Assembly (NCBI GenBank): GCA_030272585.1
Contig: BSYQ01000015.1
Coordinates: forward strand, 744,001 to 808,000
Direction: 5' to 3'
Source: Bryopsis sp. KO-2023
Lineage: Eukaryota > Chlorophyta > Ulvophyceae > Bryopsidales > Bryopsidaceae
DNA length: 64,000 nucleotides
In this document: positions 50,530 through 62,900 of the stretch, one piece after another
How the letters are laid out: each line of letters opens with the position of its first letter
Numbering within the stretch: position 1 is the stretch's first letter
Notes under the pieces: model-generated
Databases searched by the model: none
Seen by the model: only the letters and a program-made list of their open reading frames with translations
What the model was told of the DNA's origin: nothing
Translations under genes and position numbers: made by a program

Positions 50530-52577
50530 ACTTGTCGGGTTGGTGGGCCGTCTAATTCCGACTTCGGGCTCGCTGAATGACCTCGGCGGTGAGAAAACCG
50601 TAAGGAAAAGTCTGCTCACGCTCTTGCATGGTCCGTACTGCTGCTGGGAATTTTACAGGGACGTGTGTAGTTAAGAACTGTCGACCTCTGAACCCAACCT
50701 CGACCTCCAGCGAAACGTACCTTCACGGGTAAAACTGGTTTTTATAGTTGGTACTGGTACTGAATCGAGACCTGTGCTAGATCAAACAACAAATCATAAC
50801 ATAACATAATCACAGGAGACCATCGGGAATATTTTTCAAGACTCGTTTTCCAAAGAAACGAAATGTCCGGTCCCCATACCACCGCACCCAGCCCCATCAA
50901 GGCTACATATTCCACACCGTCCGTTTTTTCTTTCAATAATTCGTTCAACAGAATTTGTTGGCTATTCTTCTTCAGCTGGTATATAAAGTTGCACTTGACT
51001 GCTTTGGATCATTAGGAAACCATTGCATTCTCGAGTGCTTTTTAGCAACTTGGTGTGCTTCGGGGGTTTGTTTTGTTGGACACTGCACAGTGACTCGCTA
51101 GACTGGGACCAAATACGGGAGGTGTGGAACACTTGTGTGAAATTCTGCGAGTCATAAATCGCGTACTGGGTGGATCGAACCCAAATTCGATAAACCGGCA
51201 CTCGAAAAGGAGGCAACAAATCGAAACACTGTGTGTTGTTTGTTGGACAAAATCGTATGCAAAGACTTTCTTTGGCGTGCGAGGGGGGGGGGGGGGTTGT
51301 GGAACGATATTCCATTCTGCTCCCAAGACTTTGTTTCCAAAACCGCTGCACTGATGTTCCCCTCGATTGGTTTAGAATGTTGCACCGTCAGTGGTTATGG
51401 TTGGGAGTTGATACTGTTAGATCCGTTTTTATTTGGGACACGAACTGCAGGATTGGCAACTTTTTGTATATTCATTGTTGTGGAGTGGTCTTAATTTCAA
51501 TAAACTGTGCATTCACGTTGGAACCTCGACAACGCACAAACCAGCATCGCGTAAAGGGCACTGTCGCAGCAACTGATCTAAGGCATTCAGGTTCGCTCGA
51601 GCCATTTAGTGGGCAGTTTGGGTTAATGCATGCGCAGTCGGACATAGGGGATGGCTTGGCGGCCACAAACGTGCACTTGCGGACAGGGTGAACAGGCCAG
51701 GACGTAGTGCGAAGGGTCGATAGGAAGTGCGAAGAGTATGTGAAGGGTGCTAAGGGTTTGAATCCATGTTTGAGTTAGGAGGGAAAGGTGCTTGCAAAGG
51801 CCCTTGAGGTCGAGTATTTAAAGGGGCAGAACTTCTGTAAAGAGAACTTGGATTCAGTGTTTGTGTCTGTGTGGGTTCCTGTGTGGTCGTTGGCCTGTGT
51901 GGCTCTGTTTCTGAAAACACTTCGATATTCATACCAGACCGGTAGATAGTGTGTCTGTCGGTCTTAAAGGACTCACTCGACAGCACTCACCGATGAAGAG
52001 TGCATCATTAACGTTGGTGCTCCGGTAATTCTTCTTCTATGGCAGTCGAGTTTATAAACTAATTAACGCCAGAACACGTGTTTTGGCGTCGCTCTTGCCC
52101 GTGTCCTCGGAACCCCAGTCGAACCAAAGAACCAAAGATTGCACTCGCTGTCCTATTGAAAATTGAACGCACATCTTTTCCTTTGCAACGGTTGAAATTT
52201 GAAAAACATGTGTTGCGACGCCAGAAACTTGAGATTTTCATTGAGGTGACTGAGAGGGAACCTTTCTGCTGGTAGGGTAACACAAAAAAACCGCCAGAGA
52301 ATATTTTATATCAGTTCCACAATTTTGACAACGCAGTTCTTCTGGACGTCAACAGCAATGACGTGGTTCAAGAGGAGGGAACAGGGTTCCAAAGCGACAC
52401 AAAACCACTCAGCACACAGTTCATAAATTTACACATATCCCCGGTTGAATCTTGAGCCCGGAACAAGAGCGCTGCGAGTGCCTTGGTCAAATTTGGATCA
52501 AGCAAATGAATCACGTAGACAGTGTGTATACAGTGGATAAGGAGGGATTCCTGGTGAGCCTTTTAAGCCTTTTCTCG
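50530..52577. other. Spacer upstream of the MFS gene
   Basis: Holds the MFS promoter. No coding signal beyond short open frames. Includes a G-run at about 51283-51296. Confidence 0.5.
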
Positions 52578-53014
52578 ATTATGGGCCTCTAAAAAGGGGT
52601 CCAGAAAACAGCCGCTATGCTTTGGCTTCGGAAAAAAAAATGAGATTTTCAAAGGAACCCTTTTTTTTTATGATCAATATGGGGCCTCTAAAAAGGGGTC
52701 CAGAAAACAGCCGCTATGCTTGGGCTTCAAAAAAAAAATGAATGAGATTTTGGAAGGAACCCTTTTTTTTGGATGATCATTATGGGCAGACATGGGCTGA
52801 GACCTCTGTGCACAGGACAGGACAGAACAGACTGTCTGTTCTATGCACAGGGTCAGACCTGTGCTGCACAGGTGCACAGACCTGTACAGCACAGCACAGA
52901 CAGGGTCTGTGCAAAATCTGTGCAGTTTCTGTGCAGATTCTGTGCAAAATCTGTGCAGATTCTGTGCAGTTCTGTGCAGATTCTGTGCAGTTCTGTGCTG
53001 TGTTGTGCAGGTCT

Positions 53015-53479
53015 CAGAGATAGGACTTGGGCCAAATTTTTGGTCCGACTCCGGTCCGGTCCGGTTACGGTCGGGTTACGGTCACCGTACTACGGCCGTA
53101 ACTCCGTACCGTAACCGGAGTAATATGTTGTTTTTACGGTACGGAACAGGTACGGTATAACTACGGTAGGCCCTAAATCACCGTGAAGTAGCGTGGTTCA
53201 GTGCTAAAGCGTTAGGCTGCAGTCAGTAGGGTCGCGGGTTCGAATCCCCCTGGGTTCCTTTGGAATCGCGGGACCCTGCGGGGGTCACTTTCTACGGTTT
53301 ACGGTTGTTACGGCCGTTACGGTCGTTACGGTCCGGTACGGAGCGGTACGGAGTGGTACGGTGCTACGGTTACGGCCGTAAAAGTACGATTTTCTGACGA
53401 AAATTGTACTCCGGTTACGGTCCGGTTACGGTGGTTACGGTCCGGTTACGGTGACCGTAACCGTAAAGTCCTATCTCTG
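53015..53479. mobile_element. hAT-like nonautonomous element, 465 bp (nested inside the outer one)
   Basis: Perfect 14-bp terminal inverted repeats: CAGAGATAGGACTT at 53015-53028 and AAGTCCTATCTCTG at 53466-53479. Flanked by the 8-bp duplication GCAGGTCT at 53007-53014 and 53480-53487. The interior consists largely of short ACGGT / CCGGTTACGG repeats on both sides of a tRNA-like segment. No transposase is encoded. Its insertion postdates that of the outer element. Confidence 0.9.
53187..53258 (+). repeat. tRNA-like segment with A and B boxes
   Basis: TGGTTCAGTGC at 53194-53204 fits a pol III A box and GGTTCGAATCC at 53237-53247 is a perfect B box, at tRNA spacing. The presumed acceptor strands do not pair and I could not fold a standard anticodon stem, so it is more likely a tRNA-derived SINE head or tRNA relic than a working tRNA gene. 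CTACGGT occurs on both sides (53161 and about 53293), a possible target duplication, but similar words abound here. Confidence 0.6.
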
Positions 53480-53960
53480 GCAGGTCTGTGCACCTGTGCA
53501 GCACAGGTCTGACCCTGTGCACAGAACAGACAGTCTGTTCTGTCCTGGCCTGTGCAATTCCGCTGCACAGGACAGGACAGCACAGGGTGCACAGAACCTG
53601 CACAGAACCCTGTCCTGTGCGATGCACAGGACAGGGGTCTGTCCTGTGCAGCCCATGACTGATTATGGGCCTCTAAAAAGGGGTCAGGAAAACAGCCGCT
53701 ATGCTTGGGCTGTGAAAAGATCGAATTGGGGCAGGAATTTTTTTGCTGATGGAGATTATGGGACCTCTTAAAGAAGGGGTTCGAAAAACCAGGTACTTGG
53801 GCTGCCAGAAAAAATATTTGGTGGGGCTTTTGGTGAACTTTTTCTTTTCTGATGATATAGGAGCCCTTAAAAAAAAGGTTTTTGAAAAACAGCCACAATA
53901 CTTGGGCTACTTATTTGAAGCGATTTTCTGGTGGATCCTTTTTTTTATTTCGGGCTTTTA

Positions 53961-54787
53961 GTTTTTTTGGCTTGAAAAAGGGATTGAAGCTTGATGGGAA
54001 ATTTTGGAACTTTCGTGGGGTACTTTTATCTAATTTTTTTTGGTGGATATTCAGGTTTCTTTGGGCGACGGAAACACGGAAGTTTACGCGAAATGTGAAT
54101 CCCTTTGAAAGAGAGAGCTGCGAAAATTATGGGTTTTATGTACTTTCATATCAGTTTTTAATTTTACTTCCATTCTTGCCCTTGTCAAGTTCTTTTTTTT
54201 TTTTGCTGTGTGTTCATTGTACTCTTCCAAACTTGATAACCACCAATCTGTGATCAAAGGAGATTCCTGGTCAGATGTTCCCATAAATATTTTTATTTCA
54301 TATTAAGAAAATGTTAATAATGTTTCGTTTTTCACGAAACCTTTATTCGGACAGTACATTGTTCAGTGAATGAGTCTGACATGGCAGAATTTGCCCTCAC
54401 ACCCCTACAGGAAGCTTTCAAAAGCGTTATTGGCCTCTTTTTGTTCCTTAGAATCTATCGAACCGGCACATTACAAATTGACACATCAGCAGCAAGACAG
54501 AGGCCATGCCAGTACTGAACGGATGGTGCCAATTTCTCCAGGGAAAAAACAACATGAGTTCAGTGATCTGCATGTCTGTCAGCTTTTTGTTTTCATGGAT
54601 CTCACACTCTGCCTCACAACAGTAGTCAAATTTGTCTGTCGAATACTAATTTCTGCTATTCTATTTACAATCTTGAAACGCCCCCAACAGGACATGTGGA
54701 AAAACCGATGCTTGATAAACTCCCTTAAACCCCCCCCCCAAAAAAAAAACACTATAACCCAACTCTGCAAATTTCCTAATTTCCTAA
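53961..54787. other. Spacer right of the tandem array
   Basis: Further decayed array sequence to about 54060, then A/T-rich DNA without coding signal. It should contain the 3' UTR of the GYF-module gene. Confidence 0.5.
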
Positions 54788-55684
54788 TTACCACGCCTCC
54801 ATTTGTTTCAGCAACTCTTCCTCAAGGGTGGTGAATTCCATCCAGCTGATGTCAGTGCTTTCCCAGTCCTCCTCCGCTGGGGCCACCTCCCTCCCAGATA
54901 TTTCCAGGGTTTCTGGCAATTTTCCCAACGCGAACCAGCCATACATCTGCTGCCAGTTATAAGGACCATACACCCCCAGCGGATTCCGAAAGAACCACTC
55001 GTGTTCGATCGACCGAGACGGCCTGAACACGTGGAAGGCGTATTTCGCCAGTTCCGCCAACGAGTAGTCCTGGACCGATTTTTCCTCGTGGAAATCGCCG
55101 GGCTCGCCAGGGTTGGCGCTCGAGAAAGCGGTATTGTTTTCCTCGCTGCTGGTGGGCGTCGCGACTCGTTTCTCCCTTGCAGTCAGATATCGCAACAAGC
55201 CCCGTGGAGATTGCGCGTCGTCCAGCAACTGGGCTTCGATCAGTTTCGCCAGCGGCGCAAACACCATCTCCCCCTCGTCGTAATCCTCCCCCTCCCTCAC
55301 CGCCGAGACTTTCAAACCCTTGTACAGCGTGCCTCCTTCGAACCAATCCCACATTCTTTGTCCAGGAAATGGGCCCTGCACCATGTCCGACGGGTCTCGA
55401 TACAACCACACCAGGGGAGGCTCCTGACTGAACAGCTTCCATGCGACTCGAGCGGAAGCCCGTTGCCTCAACACGCTCTCCCTCGATGCCAGCACAGTCC
55501 ATGTGACCGTCCCAACCTCCCGCACCAATTGTTGCCCACGCAGCCGACCCTTCAGCCTCCATTGGAACATGAGCTCCGAAGGAAAACTCCCTCTCACAGC
55601 ACCGCTGCTGTCACGGTATTCCCAACCGCGCTCGACGAGGGGGTTGTCCAGCTCCTCGTCGTCGATATGCCCCCGTCGATCCAT
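54788..55684 (-). CDS. Intronless protein with three GYF-like modules
   Basis: 298 aa, ATG 55684 (MDRRGHIDDEELDNPLVERG), stop TAA 54788-54790. Three segments follow the GYF pattern W-x-Y/F-x-(D/N)...G-(P/S)-(F/Y)...M-x-x-W...G.L: residues about 20-50 (WEYRDSSGAVRGSFPSELMF), about 93-125 (WLYRDPSDMVQGPFPGQRMW) and about 232-262 (WFFRNPLGVYGPYNWQQMYG). GYF domains are small adaptors that bind proline-rich peptides, for example in CD2BP2/Lin1 and GIGYF proteins, linking to splicing or mRNA repression. Known proteins usually carry one. Between modules 2 and 3 is an acidic, serine-rich linker. No other domain is visible, so a pure GYF adaptor is inferred. It starts back to back with RPS23, about 375 bp between the two ATGs, so a shared bidirectional promoter is possible. 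Confidence 0.72.
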   Translation of the reverse strand: MDRRGHIDDEELDNPLVERGWEYRDSSGAVRGSFPSELMFQWRLKGRLRGQQLVREVGTVTWTVLASRESVLRQRASARVAWKLFSQEPPLVWLYRDPSDMVQGPFPGQRMWDWFEGGTLYKGLKVSAVREGEDYDEGEMVFAPLAKLIEAQLLDDAQSPRGLLRYLTAREKRVATPTSSEENNTAFSSANPGEPGDFHEEKSVQDYSLAELAKYAFHVFRPSRSIEHEWFFRNPLGVYGPYNWQQMYGWFALGKLPETLEISGREVAPAEEDWESTDISWMEFTTLEEELLKQMEAW

Positions 55685-56059
55685 TTCGCAAAAAAACAAC
55701 GAACGCTTCCGCTGTAATCAGAAACGGCAAACGCAAAGGGACCGTTTTTCTCTTTGCACACCTATCCAGGTAACCGTACAACTGTCAAAAAAGAGAAAGC
55801 CACTCTTTGCGCGCGCTGGAGGGAAAGAAACTAACTCACAGACATAGTCACACAAATTTTTCCAAGGAATTGAGGGTGTCGTACGCACGCTTGTACGAGA
55901 ATACCAGCTTCGCACCAGAAAACCAGGTCGCCCTCAATAAAAAAAGACTGTCTTGATTGGCGGCTGGAGGGACGAACGACACCACGGGTCGGAAGCGGAG
56001 TGTTGGCAGCGCTTGGATTGTGTCGAGGCTATTCTCTTTTTCGAAAGACGTGAGCAAAG

Positions 56060-56834
<775 letters not shown>

Positions 56835-59800
56835 ACAGAACGATCACCACAAGGAAAAGGAAAAAAAACAACCCTTTTTTGGGGGGCATTGTTCAAATTG
56901 GATTTCGAGTAATGAAAGGGTGGCATCTAGTTAACTGGGGGCGATCGATCGTTTCTCTCGGAATCTCAATGAAACATGGGCTGGTGGGGGTGGGGGATTT
57001 CAGTGGAGCCTGAGGCAAGGCCTGTGGAGGGTTGCTCAAAAGGCATGTAAACTTCGCCTCGTGCAAGAAAAAAAAAAATAGAGAATCCAAACAAGGGAAT
57101 GGACTATATATGAACAAGATTGTGGAAGCATCATGTCTGGCTGTTTGAGAGGGCCATCGACGAGAATGTCTTTCGAGGATTCTGGCCAGAATTATTAGTA
57201 AAAACGCTCTTTTTTGTTTATTGGATTAATCGATTATGAAAAAAAAAATTATGAACTCGATAAGTGAATACGGGGTTCCCCAGATTCTGGCTGTGGAGAA
57301 AGAAAGAACTTGAGGCGAAACTTGCCAGTTTGGGGTGGGGTAGAAATGTCAGACGGGCTAGCCCCCTCAATCAATCATGCCAAGCAAACCCAAGCCGATC
57401 ATGGTTGAAATTAATCGATGGGAAGCACTTGGGATGAGAATGGTGCATAGTGGAGGAGGACCTCTGATTGAGCATCTGGGAAGGCAAGGGGTGGAAAATG
57501 GCAACCCCCAAAACATCCAAAAGAAAACAATGCACTGCAGGGAGGGCTAGATTTGCGATGAAAGTGCAATGATAGGAACCACCTGCCATGATGGTAGGTT
57601 CTTCCTATCATTATGGCATGATCGGAGGGGATAGTTGTGCTGGGAAACATCGACATCAAAAAATCGTGGGAAAGGAGTGGGGAACAGAAGATATAGTGCA
57701 AATCTCCAAAACACTCGATTACATGCTCAGCCAAATCACGCAATTTCTGCCAGGGGGCAGGGAAACATTTCAGCTCTCATATCAAAACCATCTGCTCAGT
57801 CCCTTGAGGAAATAAAACGATAAAATGAGTGGGAAAACTCCTCTACCAGGCACCTAAAACAGACCAAAGCAACTCTCCATCAAGCCGCGAGACAAAAAAT
57901 TCCTCCTCCCCATCTATTCCCAGTTTTTTTTTCCAGCACAGCCCACTCTTTCCACCCATCCCGGCCGATTGTAAAATCCTGTGTGATCCAACCCATCCAA
58001 CCCATTAGCCAGGCAGACCACCACAGAGAGATGAGGCTGCCCCATATCCAACCAAACAATTTCCAGGACAAATACAGCTTCAATGGAAACGATCCTCAGA
58101 TAGAACGACTGGCGAGCAGTGTATTTTTTTTCAATTTCACTGGCCCCAAAGTGGCCCTAAATTTGGCCGTTTCATCTAGTTGTGGCCCTTTTGTGGCCCC
58201 AATTTGTCCGGAAAAAAATAGAATGTGGCCCCAACTTCAAAAACACAAATTACAAGGCTTGGTGTTTATATAGCATTTACTTAATGTTGATTTTAATTTT
58301 TGTGGAAACTCGATTGATTTCTTGGATGTGGCCCAGGCCTTACAAACTTCGGGGGAATGTGGCCCTTTCGTGGCCCCAAATTCATCTTCTATTAAAACGT
58401 TTTGGCCCTTTTGTGGCCCCAAAATTTGCCATTCTGATTATTTGGGGGGCCAAAATGGGCCACAAAAATATACACTGCTGGCGAGTGAATAAAACAAGAA
58501 AAGAGGGAGGGGGGGAAACAAACCGAAAGTGGGCAAAACACCAAAAATAAAACTTGAGAAACGGAGATTTCCCCCACCCATGATCGGATTTCAACCTGTT
58601 TTTCTTTTCAGTTAGTTTTTTTTTTCTTTCTTTCCTTCTGGTGTTGAGAGGCATTCATTTGAAGACATTTTTTTTCCCTCTTTGAAAACGTGTTTTTTTT
58701 CCTTTGTTCATTTCCCCCACCCAAGCGGCTTTTTTTGGAAGCTTTCATTTCTGATTCAAGAAAATTCTAAAATTCTATTTTTGCATGGCAAAAAAAAACA
58801 AAATCATGAAGGTGAAAAATTGTGGAAAAAAATCTCTTGAAGATACCGATAAAAGAATCAAATCTTTCAAAGGATGCAAAAACTCTAACACAGAAAAAAC
58901 GCCAAAATCAACTCTGCTCTAGGAAATAGACGTGAACAGGGTATTGTTTTCTTTTTTCTTTCTTCTTTTTTGAAATCTCTACATTTTTGTACCCCTTCCA
59001 AAAGCCCATTTGAATTTAAAGACAAGAAAAAAAGATCGAATAAAAAAAGAGCTCCAAACCTCCCTCCTTTCAGCAACAAAATCTTAAATTTCATGATTGT
59101 TTTTTTTTCAAACCTAAAGGTGAAAGAAAACGAAAACCCCCTCATAAACAGAAAACACAGCATCAAAACCAAAGTCACCGACCACCTCCAAAACTTGAAA
59201 GAAAGAAAAAAAAAACCTGGCTGCTCCATTCAATTATATCTTTTCTCCTTTTTTTTGTTCCCAAACCCCCCTTTCCCCTAAAAAAAAATCAACTACCGCA
59301 CGTTACGAGCCTTTTCTATAGTCCGATTTGAAAAGAAACAACAAACACCACACTGGAGCTTCCCTCCCCTTCTGTTTTTTTTTTTGCTTTTTTGAGCCAT
59401 ATGCCAATCATGTCTGAAATCGAGGAAATCCTAATGGAACCAAACCAACCCTCCTAACTAAGCAAAAAGAATTAAGAAGAAAAAAAAAAGCCTCAATATA
59501 AGTCCTCCAACAGAAAGTAACGTAAAAATTCTATGACTAATTGAAAACACAAACATGGAGGGAAATAAACACCAAAAAAAAAACTGCACCCCAGCCGCCA
59601 TCATCGAAACAGTAACCAGACCTTCCGATGTTTTTTTTTCCCAACTCCCTGTTCTTTTTCTTTACCTTTTTCTTTCTGCATGAATGCGAAAATCCAAACA
59701 AATTCTTTCAAACATATTGAACCCCAAACCACCCCTGCCAAACAGAATCAACCCCACAACAAACGGGACTTTTTTTCCCCCATTCTCCCCTCAAACACTC

Positions 59801-59933
59801 GGAAACGAAAAAACCAACTCCACCACTCGCTCAGTTGCAGCCCCACACTCAAAACCTTGGATTCCATACAAAAACCAATCCATTTCCTTTTTCGTTCTCC
59901 CCCTCACACCCGAACATACGAACTTCCGGATAT
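56835..59933. other. Spacer between convergent RPS23 and transportin
   Basis: Apart from the mobile element at 58117-58477 I see no gene. The 58.6-59.9 kb part is A/C/T-rich with long A and T runs. Short open frames here are compositional. Confidence 0.55.
58117..58477. mobile_element. hAT-like nonautonomous element, 361 bp
   Basis: Ends CAGTGTATTTTT on the left and ATACACTG on the right (terminal inverted repeat CAGTGTAT). Flanked by the identical 8-bp duplication CTGGCGAG at 58109-58116 and 58478-58485. The interior holds at least eight GGCCC / GTGGCCCC words in both orientations, many as TTTTGTGGCCCC, resembling hAT subterminal repeats. Codes for nothing. Confidence 0.88.
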
Positions 59934-62900
59934 TCACAGTGCACCACACATGATCTGAATTTTCGATTGAACAGCGTCTGGGACGTGACTCCACACGGCA
60001 ACCCATTGACCCTGCGCAACCAGGGCTTCTTTGTAAGACTGAACAATGGAGGTCATCTCGAACTGCAGCTCCTCGTTTTGGACTCGGTGCCAAGAAGACA
60101 CAGCCTCGCAAAACGATTGAAAAGACGCCAAAGAACCCGCTGGATTCAACCTGATTTCACAACAAACCCCCCCTCAACCATAGCTCAAGATTCTATATCA
60201 GGATGAGTAATGTTCACCTAGTCCTAACAGGAGCTGGACACTAAATTCAACATGTAAATCACCATTTGAATCAAGTCAGACATACCGGATCAATCGGAAG
60301 AGCCCCATGAAGGCATGCTCTTTCTCGGTGTCGTCCCGGATGCACCTCAGAGTCTGACACCAAGGTCCCATGAAATGCGGCAAATATTCGGCCAGCTGTT
60401 CGGGGCTGACTAACGAAACCCTCCCCAAGGTGATCGCAGCGTTTTCCAACAGGCTCCGTTGCATGGAATGCGAATTCAGCAAAATGTTTACACAATTGTT
60501 CAATGTTTGTAAAGCAATCGGCCGGATCGTCTCCACGGGAAGCTGCAGAACACCACGGCCAAGCGTCAAAAATGCAGAAATGCATCCACACTTCAGAAGA
60601 AAAAAAACTACCAACACCAACCCCCCACCCAAAATGAAACAATAAAAAGGCTCTGCTACTTTTGACTCACCTTCATGGCCAATTCACCAAGACACCAGCA
60701 AGCATTATTGCATGCCGATAAATTATCTCGCACCACCATCCCGGGCTCCATGTTCCGCACAGCCAAATCACAGAACTCCTTTCCAGAAGGTAGCAGTTGC
60801 TGCATGCAGCTCCTGGCTAAATCGCCAACCAAAGCGAACGCTCCCTGTCTGACATCCGGGGCCTCATCCTCGCAGCACTCCAACAGCAGTTCCCGTAACC
60901 TGCTGACTCCGACCAGGGATGCCATGGAGGTACCCAAGCCTTCCACCAACCCTGAAAGCAAATCCAAGCTGCTGACAATGAAATCTTTGTCCCACGGGAT
61001 GGATGTGGGCTGGGCGGCTTGGATCGCATGTTTTGCCTCCAATTGCATGCTGATAATTCGCACGCACCTGCATTGTATCAAACGCAAACCACATTTTTTA
61101 TGCTGGCTGATAACACCTGGATAAAAAAACCCAAATATGATGCACCAGCCAAAAAAAACAAAGCCTTCCTGTATTGTTTCTAAGTCGTTGCCTCTGCAAG
61201 CTTTCCGGATTCGTTTTTTGCCAGACATTTTTCAGCCTCTGCAAGTATTCCTGATTCGTTTCTCGCCAGACGTTTTTCACAAGCTGTTGTTGGCACTGCT
61301 TCTTGCCAGTCACATTTTTTGCAAAGAAAAAAAAAAAAAATCATGAACAGACAGTCTGACCCTACCGCTCGAACATTGGTTTCGCATATTCTTCGAATCC
61401 ATCCCTGCAAGCCATTGCTAGTGCCATAAAGCATTCCAACAAAGGCAACAGCTCTCTGTCTGTATCATCAAAAATTTGCCACTTTTGCAGAAGGGGGGGC
61501 ATAATGATTCCTCTATAGGCTGGAGTAGCCAATACCAACCCAATCTGATCAGCCAAGGTTCTCAAAGAATCGTACAGTATCCGGAGGTTCTTTCTTGTGT
61601 ATCTCTGACATGCTAATGCCAAATGCTCGAGAATTATCTGAATCAAAACGGTAATTTTCCTTTTTTTTTTTCACAGAAACCCATAGCTATTATTAAGTAT
61701 ATTTCTGCTTCCCTCTCCTGTATTTCACTGATCTGAAAAAAGTGTTTTTATCAACTTTTTTTTAATTTCCGGCCGAAAAAAGGTGCTTGCATCGAAAATA
61801 AATAAATAAAAGAAGAAACAAAAAAAGAACAAAAAACCATGGGGTGGCAATGTTCCCCCCCCCCCCTATTTTCTAAGGTGTGTCCTGAGTTTCTTGAATT
61901 GTATATTTCTAAATGCTAACTGTGGAGTGTGCAAAAGCTTAAAGAATTACAAACAAACAAAAATGTTTTTTTTTGGAAAAAAAAATGAACGGAACCTTTT
62001 GTATTTTGATTGGTTTTTCTACCAGAAGCATGAATTACCTGAGTTTTCTGGCTGAGCAAATTTGTCCCTGCGAGTTCCTCCACCATAGCCAAGGCACTGC
62101 ATGCAGCTTTTTGCACTTGTTTATTTTTGTCCAAAACACACGTCAACAGCCCCTCAAAGATAGCGTCAACCTGTATTAGACAGAACAAAAAAACAGTTAT
62201 AAAGCCTCTCTTAGTTTTTTTTTTGCTGGCTCCTGACTATTTTTAGATTCTTTCGGGGGAGGGGAGGGGTGGTTTGCCAATGAAAAAGAAACTACCAACA
62301 GATGTCCACAGGCGTTCGGAAAAAAGACGCACATCTGCCAATTAAAAGTTTAATTTGCAGCTTGTTATTTCGAAAGACGCATTACCTGCTGGCCACCATT
62401 TGCTGGGGCACCCCCGTTAGCCGCTCTCCATATAATTCTTTTGCTGTACCTCCCGAGAGCCCAGCAAGATATTATCCGAACCAGCGGCTGTGTGTCCTTC
62501 AATTTGGGCAGGAGAATGCTCAGCATTTCATCCAAAAAGGGTTCCAGGCCTTGCCGACAGCCTTCCGCAATTGCCCCCAACACCAAGATTGCCGATTCAC
62601 GAGCTTTCCAATCAGAATCCTATATATAAAAAAAACATTAAGGAAATTACGTCCCTTCATTATCGACCTTAGGTCTTCCTTTTTGGGGCTGAGCCTCTCT
62701 TCCCAGTTTGTCTTTCAGTCTTTTGATTTTTTTCGCTCCATATTTTCAAAAAATGGACAATCAAAGGCCAGCAAAATAAGCAGTCTCACTTGTAGCCGTT
62801 GCCACACTATCGGCTGCAGGACCGTCAACAGCTCATCCCCAAAAACCTCGGAAAGCAAATCCAGGCCAGCTGCACTACATTTCCTCAACGTCCAGGAGCC

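Larger units (their letters stand above)
52787..53661. mobile_element. hAT-like nonautonomous element, 875 bp (outer)
   Basis: Termini are CAGACATGGGCTG at 52787 and, as reverse complement, CAGTCATGGGCTG ending at 53661 (12 of 13 match). It is flanked by an identical 8-bp duplication ATTATGGG at 52779-52786 and 53662-53669; removing the element and one copy restores a continuous tandem-array unit. Subterminal DNA is packed with CTGTGCACAG-like direct and inverted motifs, including a 10-11-bp tandem near 52905-53000. Eight-bp duplications and CAG-type ends are typical of hAT transposons. It has no transposase ORF, so it would depend on an element elsewhere. Confidence 0.85.
52578..53960. repeat. 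Degenerate ~100-bp tandem array
   Basis: Units begin ATTATGGGCCTCTAAAAAGG and continue GGTCCAGAAAACAGCCGCTA, then a TGCTTGGGCT core, an A-run and a T-run. Unit starts are at about 52578, 52676, 52779 (split by an insertion, resuming at 53662), 53755 and 53855, with further decay to the right towards 54.0 kb. Period is about 98-103 bp. The left units are almost identical and the right ones progressively diverged. Confidence 0.85.

Noticed and set aside
51750-51986. Minus-strand Thr/Gln/Pro-rich frame of 78 codons
   Set aside because: Low complexity from a GTGT-rich stretch; no start context, domain or splice evidence.
52773-53114. Cys/Gln-rich ORFs over 52.8-53.1 and 53.4-53.9 kb
   Set aside because: They are translations of the CTGTGCACAG repeats of the outer mobile element, with no coding signal of their own.
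53187-53258. Functional tRNA gene
   Set aside because: A and B boxes are good but the acceptor ends do not pair and the anticodon arm does not fold, and it sits inside a mobile element.
59680-60206. Plus-strand frames opposite the last transportin exon
   Set aside because: Shadows of the minus-strand exon and of A/C-rich spacer.
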